Of a stretch of 64,000 nucleotides of DNA, positions 1 through 8,447 are shown one piece after another. Position 1 is the stretch's first letter. The number at the start of each line of letters is the position of its first letter. This stretch comes from CALEMW01 sp035447065 (GTDB lineage: Bacteria; Krumholzibacteriota; Krumholzibacteriia; LZORAL124-64-63), in NCBI GenBank assembly GCA_035447065.1, contig DAOTGJ010000012.1, forward strand, positions 1 through 64,000, read 5' to 3'. A program made the position numbers and the translations under genes. A model generated the notes under the pieces. The model made no database searches. It had not been told where the DNA came from and was given only the letters and a program-made list of their open reading frames with translations.

Positions 1-45
1 CTGGCAGTCATGAGGTCAGGGGTTCGACCCCCCTAGGCTCCACCA
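1..45 (+). tRNA. tRNA-Ala (anticodon GGC), 3' part only
   Basis: The window opens inside a tRNA. The first seven bases, CTGGCAG, read as an anticodon loop with anticodon GGC. They are followed by the 3' anticodon strand TCATG, variable loop AGGTC, a T arm with stem AGGGG/CCCCT around TTCGACC, the acceptor 3' strand AGGCTCC, discriminator A and an encoded CCA ending at 45. U at position 70 of the acceptor strand would allow the G3-U70 pair that identifies alanine tRNAs. The 5' half lies outside the window, so the assignment rests on the anticodon and acceptor only. Confidence 0.85.
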
Positions 46-57
46 CCCAGGATCGAA

Positions 58-93
58 GAAGCGCGGAGAGCGAACTCTCCGCGCTTCTTTTTT
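58..93 (+). terminator. Rho-independent terminator after tRNA-Ala
   Basis: A perfect 13-bp stem (GAAGCGCGGAGAG at 58-70 with CTCTCCGCGCTTC at 75-87) encloses a CGAA tetraloop and is followed by six T (88-93). It ends the tRNA transcript. The opposing lipoprotein gene ends at 131, so on the minus strand, where the stem is preceded by A-rich sequence, it could also help stop the fibre operon. Confidence 0.92.
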
Positions 94-130
94 CCCCCAC
101 GTTTTTATCGCCGGCCGCTCCGGGTCGGGT

Positions 131-3106
131 CTAGGGCGCCAGGACGGTCACCGTGTAGGTCCGGCAGGGCCGTCCGCGCGCATCCACGCCAGCGACCCCT
201 CCTTCCGGTACCGCGGTCTCCGCGCCGCAGGCGTCCAGCGGGCGCTTCAGGGCGCCGCTCACCGTGTAGGTGAACGTGCCGGCCGCCTGCGGGGTGATGC
301 GCAGGCGCAGGTCGTTGCGCTCGCCGCGGGTCCAGAAGTCGTCGCGGTAGTCGGCCAGGACGGCGTCGGTGGTCCGGGAGGCGCAGTCCGCGGCCTGGAT
401 GATGCTTCCGGGCGGCAGGATCGCCAGGCCGGGGTCGTCGCCGGTGCTGCTGCCGGCGTTGATCGCGCGGGCGGGGTCCGTGAGGTCCGGGAAGCCCACG
501 CTGATCAGGCCGTCGTCGCTGGCGTCGCCCTGGTTGGCCAAGGTCAGGTTCAGCTCGAAGCTCTGGCCCAGGGTGATCGTGTCGGCCGTGCGGGTGTGCG
601 ACGTGAAGACCGGCTCGGGGCGGGGCTCGCGCACGGTCACCGTGTAGGCGCGGCAGGGGTAGCCCAGGGCGTCCACGACGTCGGCCTGATCGTCCGGCGT
701 GCCCACCACGGGGTCGCAGGCGGCCAGCGGCCGCTGCATGACGCTGCGCACCAGGTAGGTGAACGTACCCACCGCGCGCGGAGTGATGCGCAGGCCCAGG
801 TCGTTGCGCTCGCCGGCGGTCCAGTTGGCGTCCCAGTACTCCGCCACCACGGAAGCGGCGGGCATGGGCGCGCAATCCGGCGTGAGCAGGGTCTGGCCCA
901 CGGGGTGGATCATCAGGCCGGGGCTGTCGCCGGTGCTGCTGCCGTAGTTGCGGATCAGGGCGGCGTCGCCGGCGCCGGTCAGGTCCGGGAAGATCACCAT
1001 GATGCCGGCCTGGGCGCTGGGGTCGCCGGCGTTGAGCACGGAGAGGTGGAGGTCGAAGCTCTCGCCCAGGGCCACGGCGTCGGCGGAGCGGCTCACCGCG
1101 CGGAAGACCGGCGCGGGCTCGGGCTCGCGCACGGTCAACGTGAACTCGCGGCACTCGTGGCCCTGCTGGTCCACGGCCGCCACGCCGCCCTCGGGCAGGG
1201 CGGTGACCGCCTCGCAGCCGTTCGCGGGCAGGGCCAGCGAGCTGCGCACGCGCACGCGGAAGTCGCCCACGCGGCGGGGAGTGACGCGCAGGCGCAGGGT
1301 GTTCTGCTCGCCGGCGTACCAGTTGGTGTCGGCGTACTCCACCAGCAGGTGGGAGGCGGACCGCGGGGCGCAGTCGGCGTCGGCGAGGGTGCCGCCGCGG
1401 GGCGTGACCAGCAGGCCGGGCGCGTCGCCGGTGCTGCTGCCGGAGTTGTCGATGCGCGCCCCGTCATCCACGTCGTCCAGATCCGGGAACGAAACCGCGA
1501 TGCCGGACCCGGCGGCCGCGGCGCCCTGGTTCGCCACCGAGATCAGCAGCTCCACGCTGTGGCCCAGCGAGAAGGAGTCCGGCGTGAGCGCCACCACGTG
1601 GAACCGCGGCTGCGGCTCGGCGCCCACGCTGCCGCCCACGGTGAAGCTCCAGAGGGGGCCGGAGGTGGCGCCGGCCGCGTTGCGGGCCGTGACCTGCCAG
1701 TAGTAGGTGACGCCGGGCTCCAGGTCCTGGGGCTGGTGCTCCAGGGCGGCCAGGCCCGCGACCGCCAGAGGCGGCGGCAGGGTGGTGCCCAGGGAGAGGT
1801 CGTAGGTCACGCCGTCGGCCACGGAGTCGCCGTCCCAGGACAGGTTGGCGGTGGCGGGGACGGACGCGGCCCCGTCTTCGGGGTACGGCCGCGACGGGGT
1901 GGCGGGCAGGCCGCCCACGGACTGGCCGTCGGTCCAGAGCAGGCTCTCCAGGGCGGTCCAGCCGTCGGCATGATCGGGCGCGCCGGCGCCGAGGCGGGCC
2001 ATGGCGCAATCCACCGACGCCTCCAGGCCGTAGGCCATGGATCCGGTCAGGGTGGTGCGCCCGGCCTCCTCCTGCTCCGCGGCGGCCGCCCGCAGCACGC
2101 CGGCCTGGGTCAGGGCCAGGGCCTCGTCGCCGAAGACCCGGAGCTCCAGACGGCTCCGCACGGTGACCGTCAGGGACGAGGGCGCATCGATGCCGTGGGT
2201 CAGCGGACCGGCGCGGTGCACGGCCTCGGTGAGACGTTCCCAGCCGCCCGATGCGAACGCGGCGCCGCTCCTGGCGGTGGTGTCCACGTCGTAGGCCACG
2301 GTCATGCCCGCGGCGTGGGCGGCCTCCACGTCCAGGCTCACGCGCAGGATCGGCCGCAGGACGAGCGGAAGCTCGCCCAGCATGAGCACGGTCCGCGGGT
2401 AGACGACGACGGCCAGGTCCTGCTGCCAGGCTCCGCCGGCCAGGTCGTCGCCCGCCGCCACGCTCAGGTCGGTGACGCGGGACTGCGTGGCCAGCCAGCG
2501 GAAGCCGGTCAGCTCCGAGGCGGCGACGGTCAGGCCCAGATCCACGGCCCCGGACAGCTCCACGCGGCCGCTCAGCGCCAGGCGGTCCTGCGCGGTCGCC
2601 GCGCTGCCGTCGGCGTCGAAGGGGGCCAGCTCCAGGTCCAGCGCGAAGGCCTCGCCCGCGCCGGCCTCCGCCGTCGCGACGCCCGCCGCGGTCCAGACCG
2701 AGTCGGCCGCGGCCGCCGTGATGGCGAGCGAACCGGCGCAGGCGCCCGACAGCACCGCCCGCGTCAGGGGCGCGGCCACGGTTTCCAGGATGGTCCGGTC
2801 GCCGTCGACGCGCACGTCCGTGACCTGCCGCAGCAGGCCGTCCGGCAGGGCCGTCGCGGGGCCCGCGATCAGGACATCGCCGGCGGCCGCGCGGCCCGCC
2901 AGGTCCGACGCCGCGTCCAGCACGAGCGTTCCGGCGGCAGGATCGAACGCCTGGACGGCGGCGACGTCGGCGGCATCCATCACCACCGCCGCGGGCGCCA
3001 GGACGATGTCGGCGGGGACGACCACGTCCGGGCCGAGGGTGGTCTCCGCGCAGCCGCAGAGGATGGCCAGGCCCCACAGGACCGCGAGGATCAGCTCTCG
3101 TCGCAT
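131..3106 (-). CDS. Putative surface lipoprotein with an FN3 domain and three ~165-residue tandem repeats
   Basis: This is a 991-residue protein, last gene of the chaperone-usher type operon. The N-terminus is basic and hydrophobic and ends in L-C-G-C (Cys19), an atypical lipobox, so anchoring to the outer membrane is likely but not certain. Residues about 400-490 look like a fibronectin type III module, with YYWQVTARN and a closing WSFTV. From about 495 to the end there are three diverged repeats. Each contains an NxGSSTGDxPGL motif, a conserved Cys (xDCA), a W-x-x-GE-x-N core, a single downstream Cys and a closing YTVTV- or FTLTV-like strand. The start is supported by GGAGGAAG upstream. No specific family is recognised; its position suggests an adhesin or tip/anchor of the fibre, which is inference. 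Confidence 0.75.
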   Translation of the reverse strand: MRRELILAVLWGLAILCGCAETTLGPDVVVPADIVLAPAAVVMDAADVAAVQAFDPAAGTLVLDAASDLAGRAAAGDVLIAGPATALPDGLLRQVTDVRVDGDRTILETVAAPLTRAVLSGACAGSLAITAAAADSVWTAAGVATAEAGAGEAFALDLELAPFDADGSAATAQDRLALSGRVELSGAVDLGLTVAASELTGFRWLATQSRVTDLSVAAGDDLAGGAWQQDLAVVVYPRTVLMLGELPLVLRPILRVSLDVEAAHAAGMTVAYDVDTTARSGAAFASGGWERLTEAVHRAGPLTHGIDAPSSLTVTVRSRLELRVFGDEALALTQAGVLRAAAAEQEEAGRTTLTGSMAYGLEASVDCAMARLGAGAPDHADGWTALESLLWTDGQSVGGLPATPSRPYPEDGAASVPATANLSWDGDSVADGVTYDLSLGTTLPPPLAVAGLAALEHQPQDLEPGVTYYWQVTARNAAGATSGPLWSFTVGGSVGAEPQPRFHVVALTPDSFSLGHSVELLISVANQGAAAAGSGIAVSFPDLDDVDDGARIDNSGSSTGDAPGLLVTPRGGTLADADCAPRSASHLLVEYADTNWYAGEQNTLRLRVTPRRVGDFRVRVRSSLALPANGCEAVTALPEGGVAAVDQQGHECREFTLTVREPEPAPVFRAVSRSADAVALGESFDLHLSVLNAGDPSAQAGIMVIFPDLTGAGDAALIRNYGSSTGDSPGLMIHPVGQTLLTPDCAPMPAASVVAEYWDANWTAGERNDLGLRITPRAVGTFTYLVRSVMQRPLAACDPVVGTPDDQADVVDALGYPCRAYTVTVREPRPEPVFTSHTRTADTITLGQSFELNLTLANQGDASDDGLISVGFPDLTDPARAINAGSSTGDDPGLAILPPGSIIQAADCASRTTDAVLADYRDDFWTRGERNDLRLRITPQAAGTFTYTVSGALKRPLDACGAETAVPEGGVAGVDARGRPCRTYTVTVLAP

Positions 3107-3164
3107 GACTTCCTCCCAGGAACCGCGGCCGTCCGGGCCGCAAGGCGTCCGATGGCGTTCGGGA

Positions 3165-5861
3165 TCAAGGCGTGCTCATTCCGACGCGGCCGGTCACCGG
3201 CCGCAGGGTGAAATCGTTGCCCGCGCTCACGCCGCCCTCGGCGCTCACGCTCACGGCCACGGGCGCGGGCAGGCGCAGGTTCTTGCGCGCCAGGCTGTCG
3301 GCCACCACGCGCACCTCGTACCAGCCCGGCGGCACCTCCTGGAAGAGGTAGTAGCCGTCGAACTCGCTCACGCAGGTGCGCAGGGTGCGGTCGGTGAGGT
3401 CCACCAGTTCCAGCACCACGCCGCGAACCGGCACCTTGCCGCCCGTGGTCAGCGCGTACACGGTGCCCTCCACATCGCCCGCGAAGGTGACCGGGAAGTC
3501 CAGCACCACGTGGGCGCCGGGATGGCCGGTGGCGCGCAGGCCCGCGAGGCTGGGCAGCAGGTAGGGGTCGTCGATGGAATCCACGTTCAGGGTGATGTCG
3601 CGCTCGCGGTGGGCGGGGAGGCCGCCCACGAAGACCTGGCCCCGCGCGTCCGTGGACACCACGCCGGGCAGGCCGGTGCCGTCCAGCTGCACTCCGGGCA
3701 GGGGGTCGTCGGCGTCGTCGTAGAGGCCGTTGGCGTTGCGGTCCAGGAACACGCGGGCGGTGGCGCCGTAGCCGTCGCTCATGCGGTTGCGCTGCACGTG
3801 CAGGCGGCCGCTGTCCGGCTCGCGCGTGAGCGAGGTGGACAGCGAGACGCCGAACCAGGGCTTCTGGTGGTCGTCGTCGGACACGTTCAGGCTGAGCTGG
3901 AAGGAGTCCAGCAGCATGGTCAGGCTGGCGCCCACGCTGGTGGTGCCCGTGCCCAGCAGGGTGCGCTGGAGGCGGCCGCTCAGGCGCAGGTCGCGCGACG
4001 GACGCCAGGAGGCGCTGGCGGCCAGGGATTCCAGCTGCGACTCCGGCGCGAAGCCCCAGCGCAGCGACCCGCGCACCAGCACGCCGCCCAGCGAGCCGCT
4101 GAGCAGGTGATCCATGGCCACGCGGTCGTAGCCGCCGGACACGGTCTGGCTGCGCCGCCAGTCCAGGCGGGAGTTGAGCTGGGTGCGGCCCAGGCTCGTG
4201 GCGCCGCGCAGGGCCACCAGGTCCTGGCTCACGATGCCGCGGTTCTCGTAGCCCGTGTGCTCGTACTTCAGGTCGTACGCGAGGCCGCGGCCGCGCCAGC
4301 GCGTGTTGCCGCCCAGGCGCAGGCGGGTCTCGGCGGTGCGCTGCTGGCCGGCGTCGTTGGCGTCGCTCTGGAACCCGTCGAACCGCTCGTGGGCCAGGTT
4401 GAGGGTGCGGCCGAGCAGGGCGCCCTGGGCGGTGAGGCCCAGGGCGGTGCCGCCGTCGGCGTCGTCCACCCAGGTGGTCTGCACGTGCAGGCCGCGCACC
4501 ACCGACTGGGCGGCGAGGGTGCGGTAGGCGTGGTCCTGGCCTTCCAGGGGCGACGTGGTCACGGCGCCCAGCAGCGAGAGGTTGCGCAGCAGGCCCAACC
4601 CCGCCTCGGCGTGGGTGGTCCAGAGGCCGCGGTCCGGCGTGACGGCCAGGCGGTCGTCGTCCAGCAGCAGGGCGCGCTCGTCCTGCACGGCGAAGAGGCG
4701 GTAGCGCACGTTCCCGCGCGGGATCATCTCGCCGCCCACGGTGGTGACCTGCACGTGCTCGCGGGACTGGCCCTGGGGCCCGTACAGCACGGTGCGGAAC
4801 TCGTTGCGGCCGAAGAGCAGGGGCACGTCCTCGAAGAGGTAGCGGCCCTCGGCGTCCACCTCGCCCACCTCCAGCAGCACGCCGTTGGCGTAGAGCTCGG
4901 TCTCCCAGCCGGGAGGGCCGTCGCCGCCGATGGCGGTGGCGTCGTAGCGGTCGGGCTGGCGCAGGGGCTGGTTGTCCAGGCTCACGCCGCGGCCCAGCTT
5001 GCCGCGCAGGACCATGGACGTGCTCGGTGCGTAGAGGTCGCCGAACTCGTAGCGGGTGGCGCGCAGCGGGCCCAGCTCGCCGCCGTCGGGATCGGTGCGG
5101 CCCAGGCGCAGTCGGGCCGACTCCAGGCCGCGGCCGCCGTCGTGGTTGGCGTGCAGATCCGTGGAGAAACCCAGAACGTCGGCGCTGGCCTGCACGGAGG
5201 CCAGGGGCCGCATGGCGTCGCTGCGGCCGCGGTACTCCAGGTTGAGATCCATGAGCGGCCAGGTGAAGCCCTGGTACTCCGCCTTCTCCAGCGGCAGGTC
5301 CGGACGGCCGGTGTGGGCGGCGAGCTGACGCGCGCGCAGGGCCTCGCGCCGCAGCCGCTTCTGCACGGGCAGGGCCTCGCGGGCCTGGAGGCGGACGAGC
5401 AGCTGGCTCAGATTCACGCCCACGTCCACGGGGAGCCAGCGCGACAGGAGGTCCGCGGTCACGTAGATGTCGTCGTCGCCGGCCACGGCGGCGCCCGGCG
5501 CCACGGGCACGGACTCCTCGCCGCTGGTCGAAACGCCCCCGCGGACATCGAGCCGGAAGGTGCGCGAGGGATCGCCGAGCCAGCCGTGCGCGCGGCCGGC
5601 GCGCGGCTCCACCTCCACGGCGAACTCCATCAGGTCCGAGAGGGCCCCCAGGGGCAGCAGGGGGCCCGCGGGGGACTGGTAGCCCAGCACGCCGGGGCTC
5701 AGCACCTCGCTGTCCAGGCGCACCTCCAGGATGACCAGCAGGTCCTCGTCCAGCCGCGGCGCCTGCGCCCACGCCGTGCCGCCGACCGTCGCCAGGACGG
5801 CCAGCAGCGCCCACCCCAGAGGGAGGGCGCGGAAGCGCGGACGTGCGGTCGCAGCGGTCAT
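3165..5861 (-). CDS. Usher-like outer-membrane protein of a chaperone-usher type secretion system
   Basis: This 898-residue protein has a cleavable signal peptide (hydrophobic stretch ending near TAWAQA). The body has many alternating beta strands typical of a large barrel. A segment reading GWETELYANG, LFEDVPLLFG and VLYGPQGQ corresponds to the plug-flanking region of fimbrial ushers of the divergent (CS1/TcfC-like) type. The C-terminal ~200 residues contain an SdrD-B-like segment (DRNANGLYDDADDPLPGV) and a carboxypeptidase-regulatory-like beta sandwich (GYYLFQEVPPGWYEV). It should export and assemble the DUF4402-like subunits through the outer membrane. Its ATG is 1 nt from the chaperone stop, with GGAGTAGG as ribosome site overlapping the chaperone end, implying coupled translation. 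Confidence 0.78.
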   Translation of the reverse strand: MTAATARPRFRALPLGWALLAVLATVGGTAWAQAPRLDEDLLVILEVRLDSEVLSPGVLGYQSPAGPLLPLGALSDLMEFAVEVEPRAGRAHGWLGDPSRTFRLDVRGGVSTSGEESVPVAPGAAVAGDDDIYVTADLLSRWLPVDVGVNLSQLLVRLQAREALPVQKRLRREALRARQLAAHTGRPDLPLEKAEYQGFTWPLMDLNLEYRGRSDAMRPLASVQASADVLGFSTDLHANHDGGRGLESARLRLGRTDPDGGELGPLRATRYEFGDLYAPSTSMVLRGKLGRGVSLDNQPLRQPDRYDATAIGGDGPPGWETELYANGVLLEVGEVDAEGRYLFEDVPLLFGRNEFRTVLYGPQGQSREHVQVTTVGGEMIPRGNVRYRLFAVQDERALLLDDDRLAVTPDRGLWTTHAEAGLGLLRNLSLLGAVTTSPLEGQDHAYRTLAAQSVVRGLHVQTTWVDDADGGTALGLTAQGALLGRTLNLAHERFDGFQSDANDAGQQRTAETRLRLGGNTRWRGRGLAYDLKYEHTGYENRGIVSQDLVALRGATSLGRTQLNSRLDWRRSQTVSGGYDRVAMDHLLSGSLGGVLVRGSLRWGFAPESQLESLAASASWRPSRDLRLSGRLQRTLLGTGTTSVGASLTMLLDSFQLSLNVSDDDHQKPWFGVSLSTSLTREPDSGRLHVQRNRMSDGYGATARVFLDRNANGLYDDADDPLPGVQLDGTGLPGVVSTDARGQVFVGGLPAHRERDITLNVDSIDDPYLLPSLAGLRATGHPGAHVVLDFPVTFAGDVEGTVYALTTGGKVPVRGVVLELVDLTDRTLRTCVSEFDGYYLFQEVPPGWYEVRVVADSLARKNLRLPAPVAVSVSAEGGVSAGNDFTLRPVTGRVGMSTP

Positions 5862-5862
5862 C

Positions 5863-6711
5863 CTACTCCGGCGCGATGGGGGTGAGGTCCACGGTCACGG
5901 CGGCCTGCAGGTCGCCGTGGCCCAGCTCCGTCTCCTGGAAGACGATCTGCAGCTCGCCCCGGTCCAGGGCGGCGTCGGCGGCCAGGGCCAGGGGGATCTT
6001 CATGATCCGTCGCGGGGTGGGGTGGTACACGCCCAGCCCGTTGAGGCGGGCCAAGGGCACGCGGTCGCCGTCGTGGAGCCAGTCCACGCTCAGATCGCCG
6101 TACACGGAACGGTCGCCGTCGCGCTCCAGGGTCAGGTTCAGGACGGGACGGCCCGCGGGATCGGGTACGGTGTCGAGCGCGGCGAGGGAGAACGCCAGCG
6201 CCGCCGCGGGATTGTCGCGGCGGATGATCACCGGGATGCTGGTCTCCAGGATGGCGCGGGCCACCACGCCCTCGTCCGCGCCCGGCTCCGGCGCCGGGGG
6301 CACGGACTGGAAGACCAGGTGCGTGCGGTGCTCGCCGGCGCCCAGCTCGCCGCTGCTGGGGTTGCGCAGCATGACGCGCACGGTCTGGGTGCCGCCGGGC
6401 GGCAGGACCACGCGGCGAGGGGAGAAGCGCACGGCCTCGCTGGCGGGGTTCTCGTCGCGGGTGGGGACGTCGATGTCCACGATCTGGCCCGTCTCCAGCA
6501 TCCGCTTGTCACGCACCAGGATGCGGTAGGTGGCCTCCGTCTCGCCCCGGTTGGAGAGGTGGACGGTGGCCACGCGGGATTTGCCCTCGAAGACCAGACG
6601 CGTGGGCGCGATGGTCAGGCCGCCCGCCCGGCTGTCCAGGACCCCGCCACCCAGGACGATTCCCGTCCAGAGCAGGACGGTCCCGATCCGCTTCCTCCAT
6701 GACCAAACCAT
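5863..6711 (-). CDS. Periplasmic fimbrial chaperone (PapD-like fold)
   Basis: This 282-residue protein has a signal peptide (MVWSWRKR then a hydrophobic core). Chaperone hallmarks are the first strand GLTIAPTRLVF, the VHLSNRG motif, the ETSIPVIIRR strand that donates to subunits, and a second immunoglobulin-like domain from about residue 165. Such chaperones bind pilus subunits by donor-strand complementation and deliver them to the usher, which is the next gene. The start was chosen because AGGGAGGA lies just upstream of this ATG and because residues 5' of it in the same frame overlap the subunit gene and have no signal sequence. Confidence 0.85.
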   Translation of the reverse strand: MVWSWRKRIGTVLLWTGIVLGGGVLDSRAGGLTIAPTRLVFEGKSRVATVHLSNRGETEATYRILVRDKRMLETGQIVDIDVPTRDENPASEAVRFSPRRVVLPPGGTQTVRVMLRNPSSGELGAGEHRTHLVFQSVPPAPEPGADEGVVARAILETSIPVIIRRDNPAAALAFSLAALDTVPDPAGRPVLNLTLERDGDRSVYGDLSVDWLHDGDRVPLARLNGLGVYHPTPRRIMKIPLALAADAALDRGELQIVFQETELGHGDLQAAVTVDLTPIAPE

Positions 6712-6821
6712 ACAGAATCCTCCCTGAGCACAACGATCCCGGGATTTCCGGCAAGGGACGCGCGCGGAGCGCCGTTCCTCCACGGGGAGGATCGCAACGC
6801 GTGTGCCACCCGGGCGGGAGC

Positions 6822-7295
6822 TCAGTTGTAGTTGACGGAGATGGTGTAGAAGAGGGGCTGGTTCAGGCCGGGATTCGCCTGGGCGCTGTTGACGGTCACG
6901 CGGCCGCTCAGGCGCAGGTCCAGGCTGCCGGTGATGCCCAGGGCCACGTTGAGCAGGGGCGGCGTGCCCTCGCTGGTGTTGAAGCTGTCGATGGACAGGC
7001 CGCCGATGCTGGTGCCCACCACCGAGAGGCTGAAGGTGGCGAAGGGGTCGCCGGTGATGCGGTACACGCCCGTGCTGACCGTGCCGCCCACGTGGATGCC
7101 GAAGGGGTCGAAGATCACGTTGTCCGACAGGCCGATGGTGACCGCGCCGTTGCGGTCCACCACGGCGCCGAAATCCAGCTCCGTGGTCTCGGAGATGGCC
7201 AGTTCCGCGCCGGCGGCGGTCGGCGGCAGGCCCCACAACCCGCTGCAGAGGAGCAGCAGGATCAGGCCAATGGACTGTCGGACAAAGGGTTGCAT
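6822..7295 (-). CDS. DUF4402-like secreted fibre subunit (second, possibly minor)
   Basis: This 157-residue protein has a signal peptide (MQPFVRQSIGLILLLL... then AAGAE) and a single beta-rich domain with ELDFGAVVDRNGAVTI, GTVSTGVYRITGD and a C-terminal YTISVNYN strand. The domain matches the pattern of DUF4402 proteins, which are commonly encoded next to divergent chaperone-usher genes. It is a paralogue of the product at 7411-7902, with the same DFGAV-D-GxV motif and the same ending. The start used is the Met before the signal peptide; a Met 11 codons earlier (7328) is also in frame. A hairpin between the two subunit genes may lower its expression. Confidence 0.78.
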   Translation of the reverse strand: MQPFVRQSIGLILLLLCSGLWGLPPTAAGAELAISETTELDFGAVVDRNGAVTIGLSDNVIFDPFGIHVGGTVSTGVYRITGDPFATFSLSVVGTSIGGLSIDSFNTSEGTPPLLNVALGITGSLDLRLSGRVTVNSAQANPGLNQPLFYTISVNYN

Positions 7296-7360
7296 ACCTC
7301 TCCCGGTTCGCGGGCCATGGTTTCCCACCGGCAGAGGGCAAGGCGTGTGCCAGGCATGAA

Positions 7361-7387
7361 GAAGGGGAGGCTCCTGGGAGCCTCCCC
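7361..7387 (-). terminator. Hairpin between the two subunit genes (terminator or attenuator)
   Basis: GGGGAGGCTCC (7364-7374) pairs perfectly with GGAGCCTCCCC (7377-7387). In the minus-strand transcript the stem is followed by TTCTTC, so it can act as a leaky terminator just after the first subunit gene. The same element read on plus has no T run. Confidence 0.6.
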
Positions 7388-7410
7388 GTTCCTGGTCCTG
7401 CGGATCGCGA

Positions 7411-7902
7411 CTAGTTGTAGGTCACGGTCAGGGTGAAGTTCAGGCTCTGGTTGGAGCCCGCGGCGGCCACGCCGCTCTGCACCTGCAGGTCCGCGCCCAG
7501 CGTCAGCGCCAGGGCGCCGGTGCCGTCGGTGGAGACGCCCACCAGCGGGAACGTGCCCGCGCCGGCGTTGGTGGTGAAGTTGGACAGGAGCAGACCGTTG
7601 GCGTTGGCGGCGGCGATGTCCACGTCCACCAGGGTGCTGGCGGAACCCGTGATGGTGTACACGCCGCTGGCCACGGTGCCGCCCTGGTGGATGTTGCCCG
7701 GATCGGACGCGATGGTGTCCGTCAGGTCCAGGGTCACGGTCCCGTCGGCGTCAGCCACGGCGCCGAAATCCAGCTCCACGGTCTCGGCCACGCTCAGGGC
7801 CACCAGCACGTCCACCTTGCCGTCCTGGGCGGAGTCCAGGGCGAGGGCGGCCATCGGCATGATGGTCAGAGCCAGCAGGGTCAGGGTGAAGAACTTACGC
7901 AT
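7411..7902 (-). CDS. DUF4402-like secreted fibre subunit (first gene of operon, probable major subunit)
   Basis: This 163-residue protein has a clear signal peptide (MRKFFTLTLLALTIMPMAALA) and a DUF4402-like beta domain (VELDFGAVADADGTVTLDL, GGTVASGVYTITGSA, closing FTLTVTYN). It is the promoter-proximal gene, has the best ribosome site of the operon (GAAGGAGT) and is followed by a hairpin. That arrangement is typical of a highly expressed major structural subunit followed by minor subunit, chaperone and usher. Role as fibre subunit is inferred from family and context. Confidence 0.8.
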   Translation of the reverse strand: MRKFFTLTLLALTIMPMAALALDSAQDGKVDVLVALSVAETVELDFGAVADADGTVTLDLTDTIASDPGNIHQGGTVASGVYTITGSASTLVDVDIAAANANGLLLSNFTTNAGAGTFPLVGVSTDGTGALALTLGADLQVQSGVAAAGSNQSLNFTLTVTYN

Positions 7903-7988
7903 GATTTCCGACTCCTTCGAAGTGAGTAGGTCTCCTACCCGGAAAATCTGTCGTGCACGGGTGTCCGCTCCGGTGGTGTTCGTGGGGA

Positions 7989-8015
7989 TCATCGGCCGCG
8001 CCGAAGGCCCCTTGA
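7989..8015 (-). promoter_or_regulatory. Sigma-28 (FliA)-like promoter for the fibre operon
   Basis: Read on the minus strand: TCAAGGGG, 11 nt, GCCGATGA. The consensus is TAAAGTTT-N11-GCCGATAA; the -10 element matches 7 of 8 bases and the spacing is exact, while the -35 is weaker (TCAA core). It lies about 85 nt upstream of the first subunit gene. Two other elements of this form precede fliC and flgM in the same window. Confidence 0.5.
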
Positions 8016-8116
8016 CCGATTTTTCGGGTGCATTCTGCAGGTCGGTCCGGCAGAATCCCGGCAGCTTGACGACGGCTCCGCGCCGCGGTTCCGGCCTCGA
8101 CACCAAGGACGACACC

Positions 8117-8425
8117 ATGCACCGACGACGCCTGCTCGTCCCCATCCTGGGGATCCTGGCCGCGAATCCGGCCCTGGGCAGCGAATTCCATTTCGATGCC
8201 CGCGTGGACGTGGTCCCCGTCCTCGCCGTCGACCTGGCCTCTCGCCAGGCCGCCGCCGAGAACGCGGTCTCCGTCCGCGTGGCGGAATCGCAAGATCGGT
8301 GCCTATCGGTGAGCTGGAGCGTCGACGGCGAACGTTGGCAAGGGCTTGCGCCGGCGGAGCTGGCCGTCTGGACCCCTCCCGAGGCTGCCCGGACCCCGGT
8401 CATCCTCCGCATCGACCTGGATTGA
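8117..8425 (+). CDS. Small secreted protein of unknown function
   Basis: This 102-residue protein has an N-terminal signal peptide (MHRRRLLVPILGILAANPALG) followed by about 80 residues, including a strand pattern and a WSVDGERWQGL segment. It is transcribed away from the fibre operon from the shared 7903-8116 region. AAGGA precedes the ATG. A TTGACC hexamer at 8012-8017 could be its -35 but no good -10 is seen. No family is recognised; the location suggests a link to the fibre system, with nothing firmer. Confidence 0.6.
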   Translation: MHRRRLLVPILGILAANPALGSEFHFDARVDVVPVLAVDLASRQAAAENAVSVRVAESQDRCLSVSWSVDGERWQGLAPAELAVWTPPEAARTPVILRIDLD

Positions 8426-8447
8426 AACCCACCACGAGGATACGAAC

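Noticed and set aside
596..3211. Long plus-strand frame across the lipoprotein gene.
   Set aside because: Composition (Gly, His, Gln, Arg) is that of a GC-rich shadow; the minus-strand gene has signal, lipobox, repeats and ribosome site.
8042..8060. Sigma-54-like pair (GG and GC 10 nt apart) in CGGCAGAATCCCGGC before the small secreted protein.
   Set aside because: Only the GGCA core matches; the -12 half (CGGC) is poor and such pairs occur by chance in GC-rich DNA.
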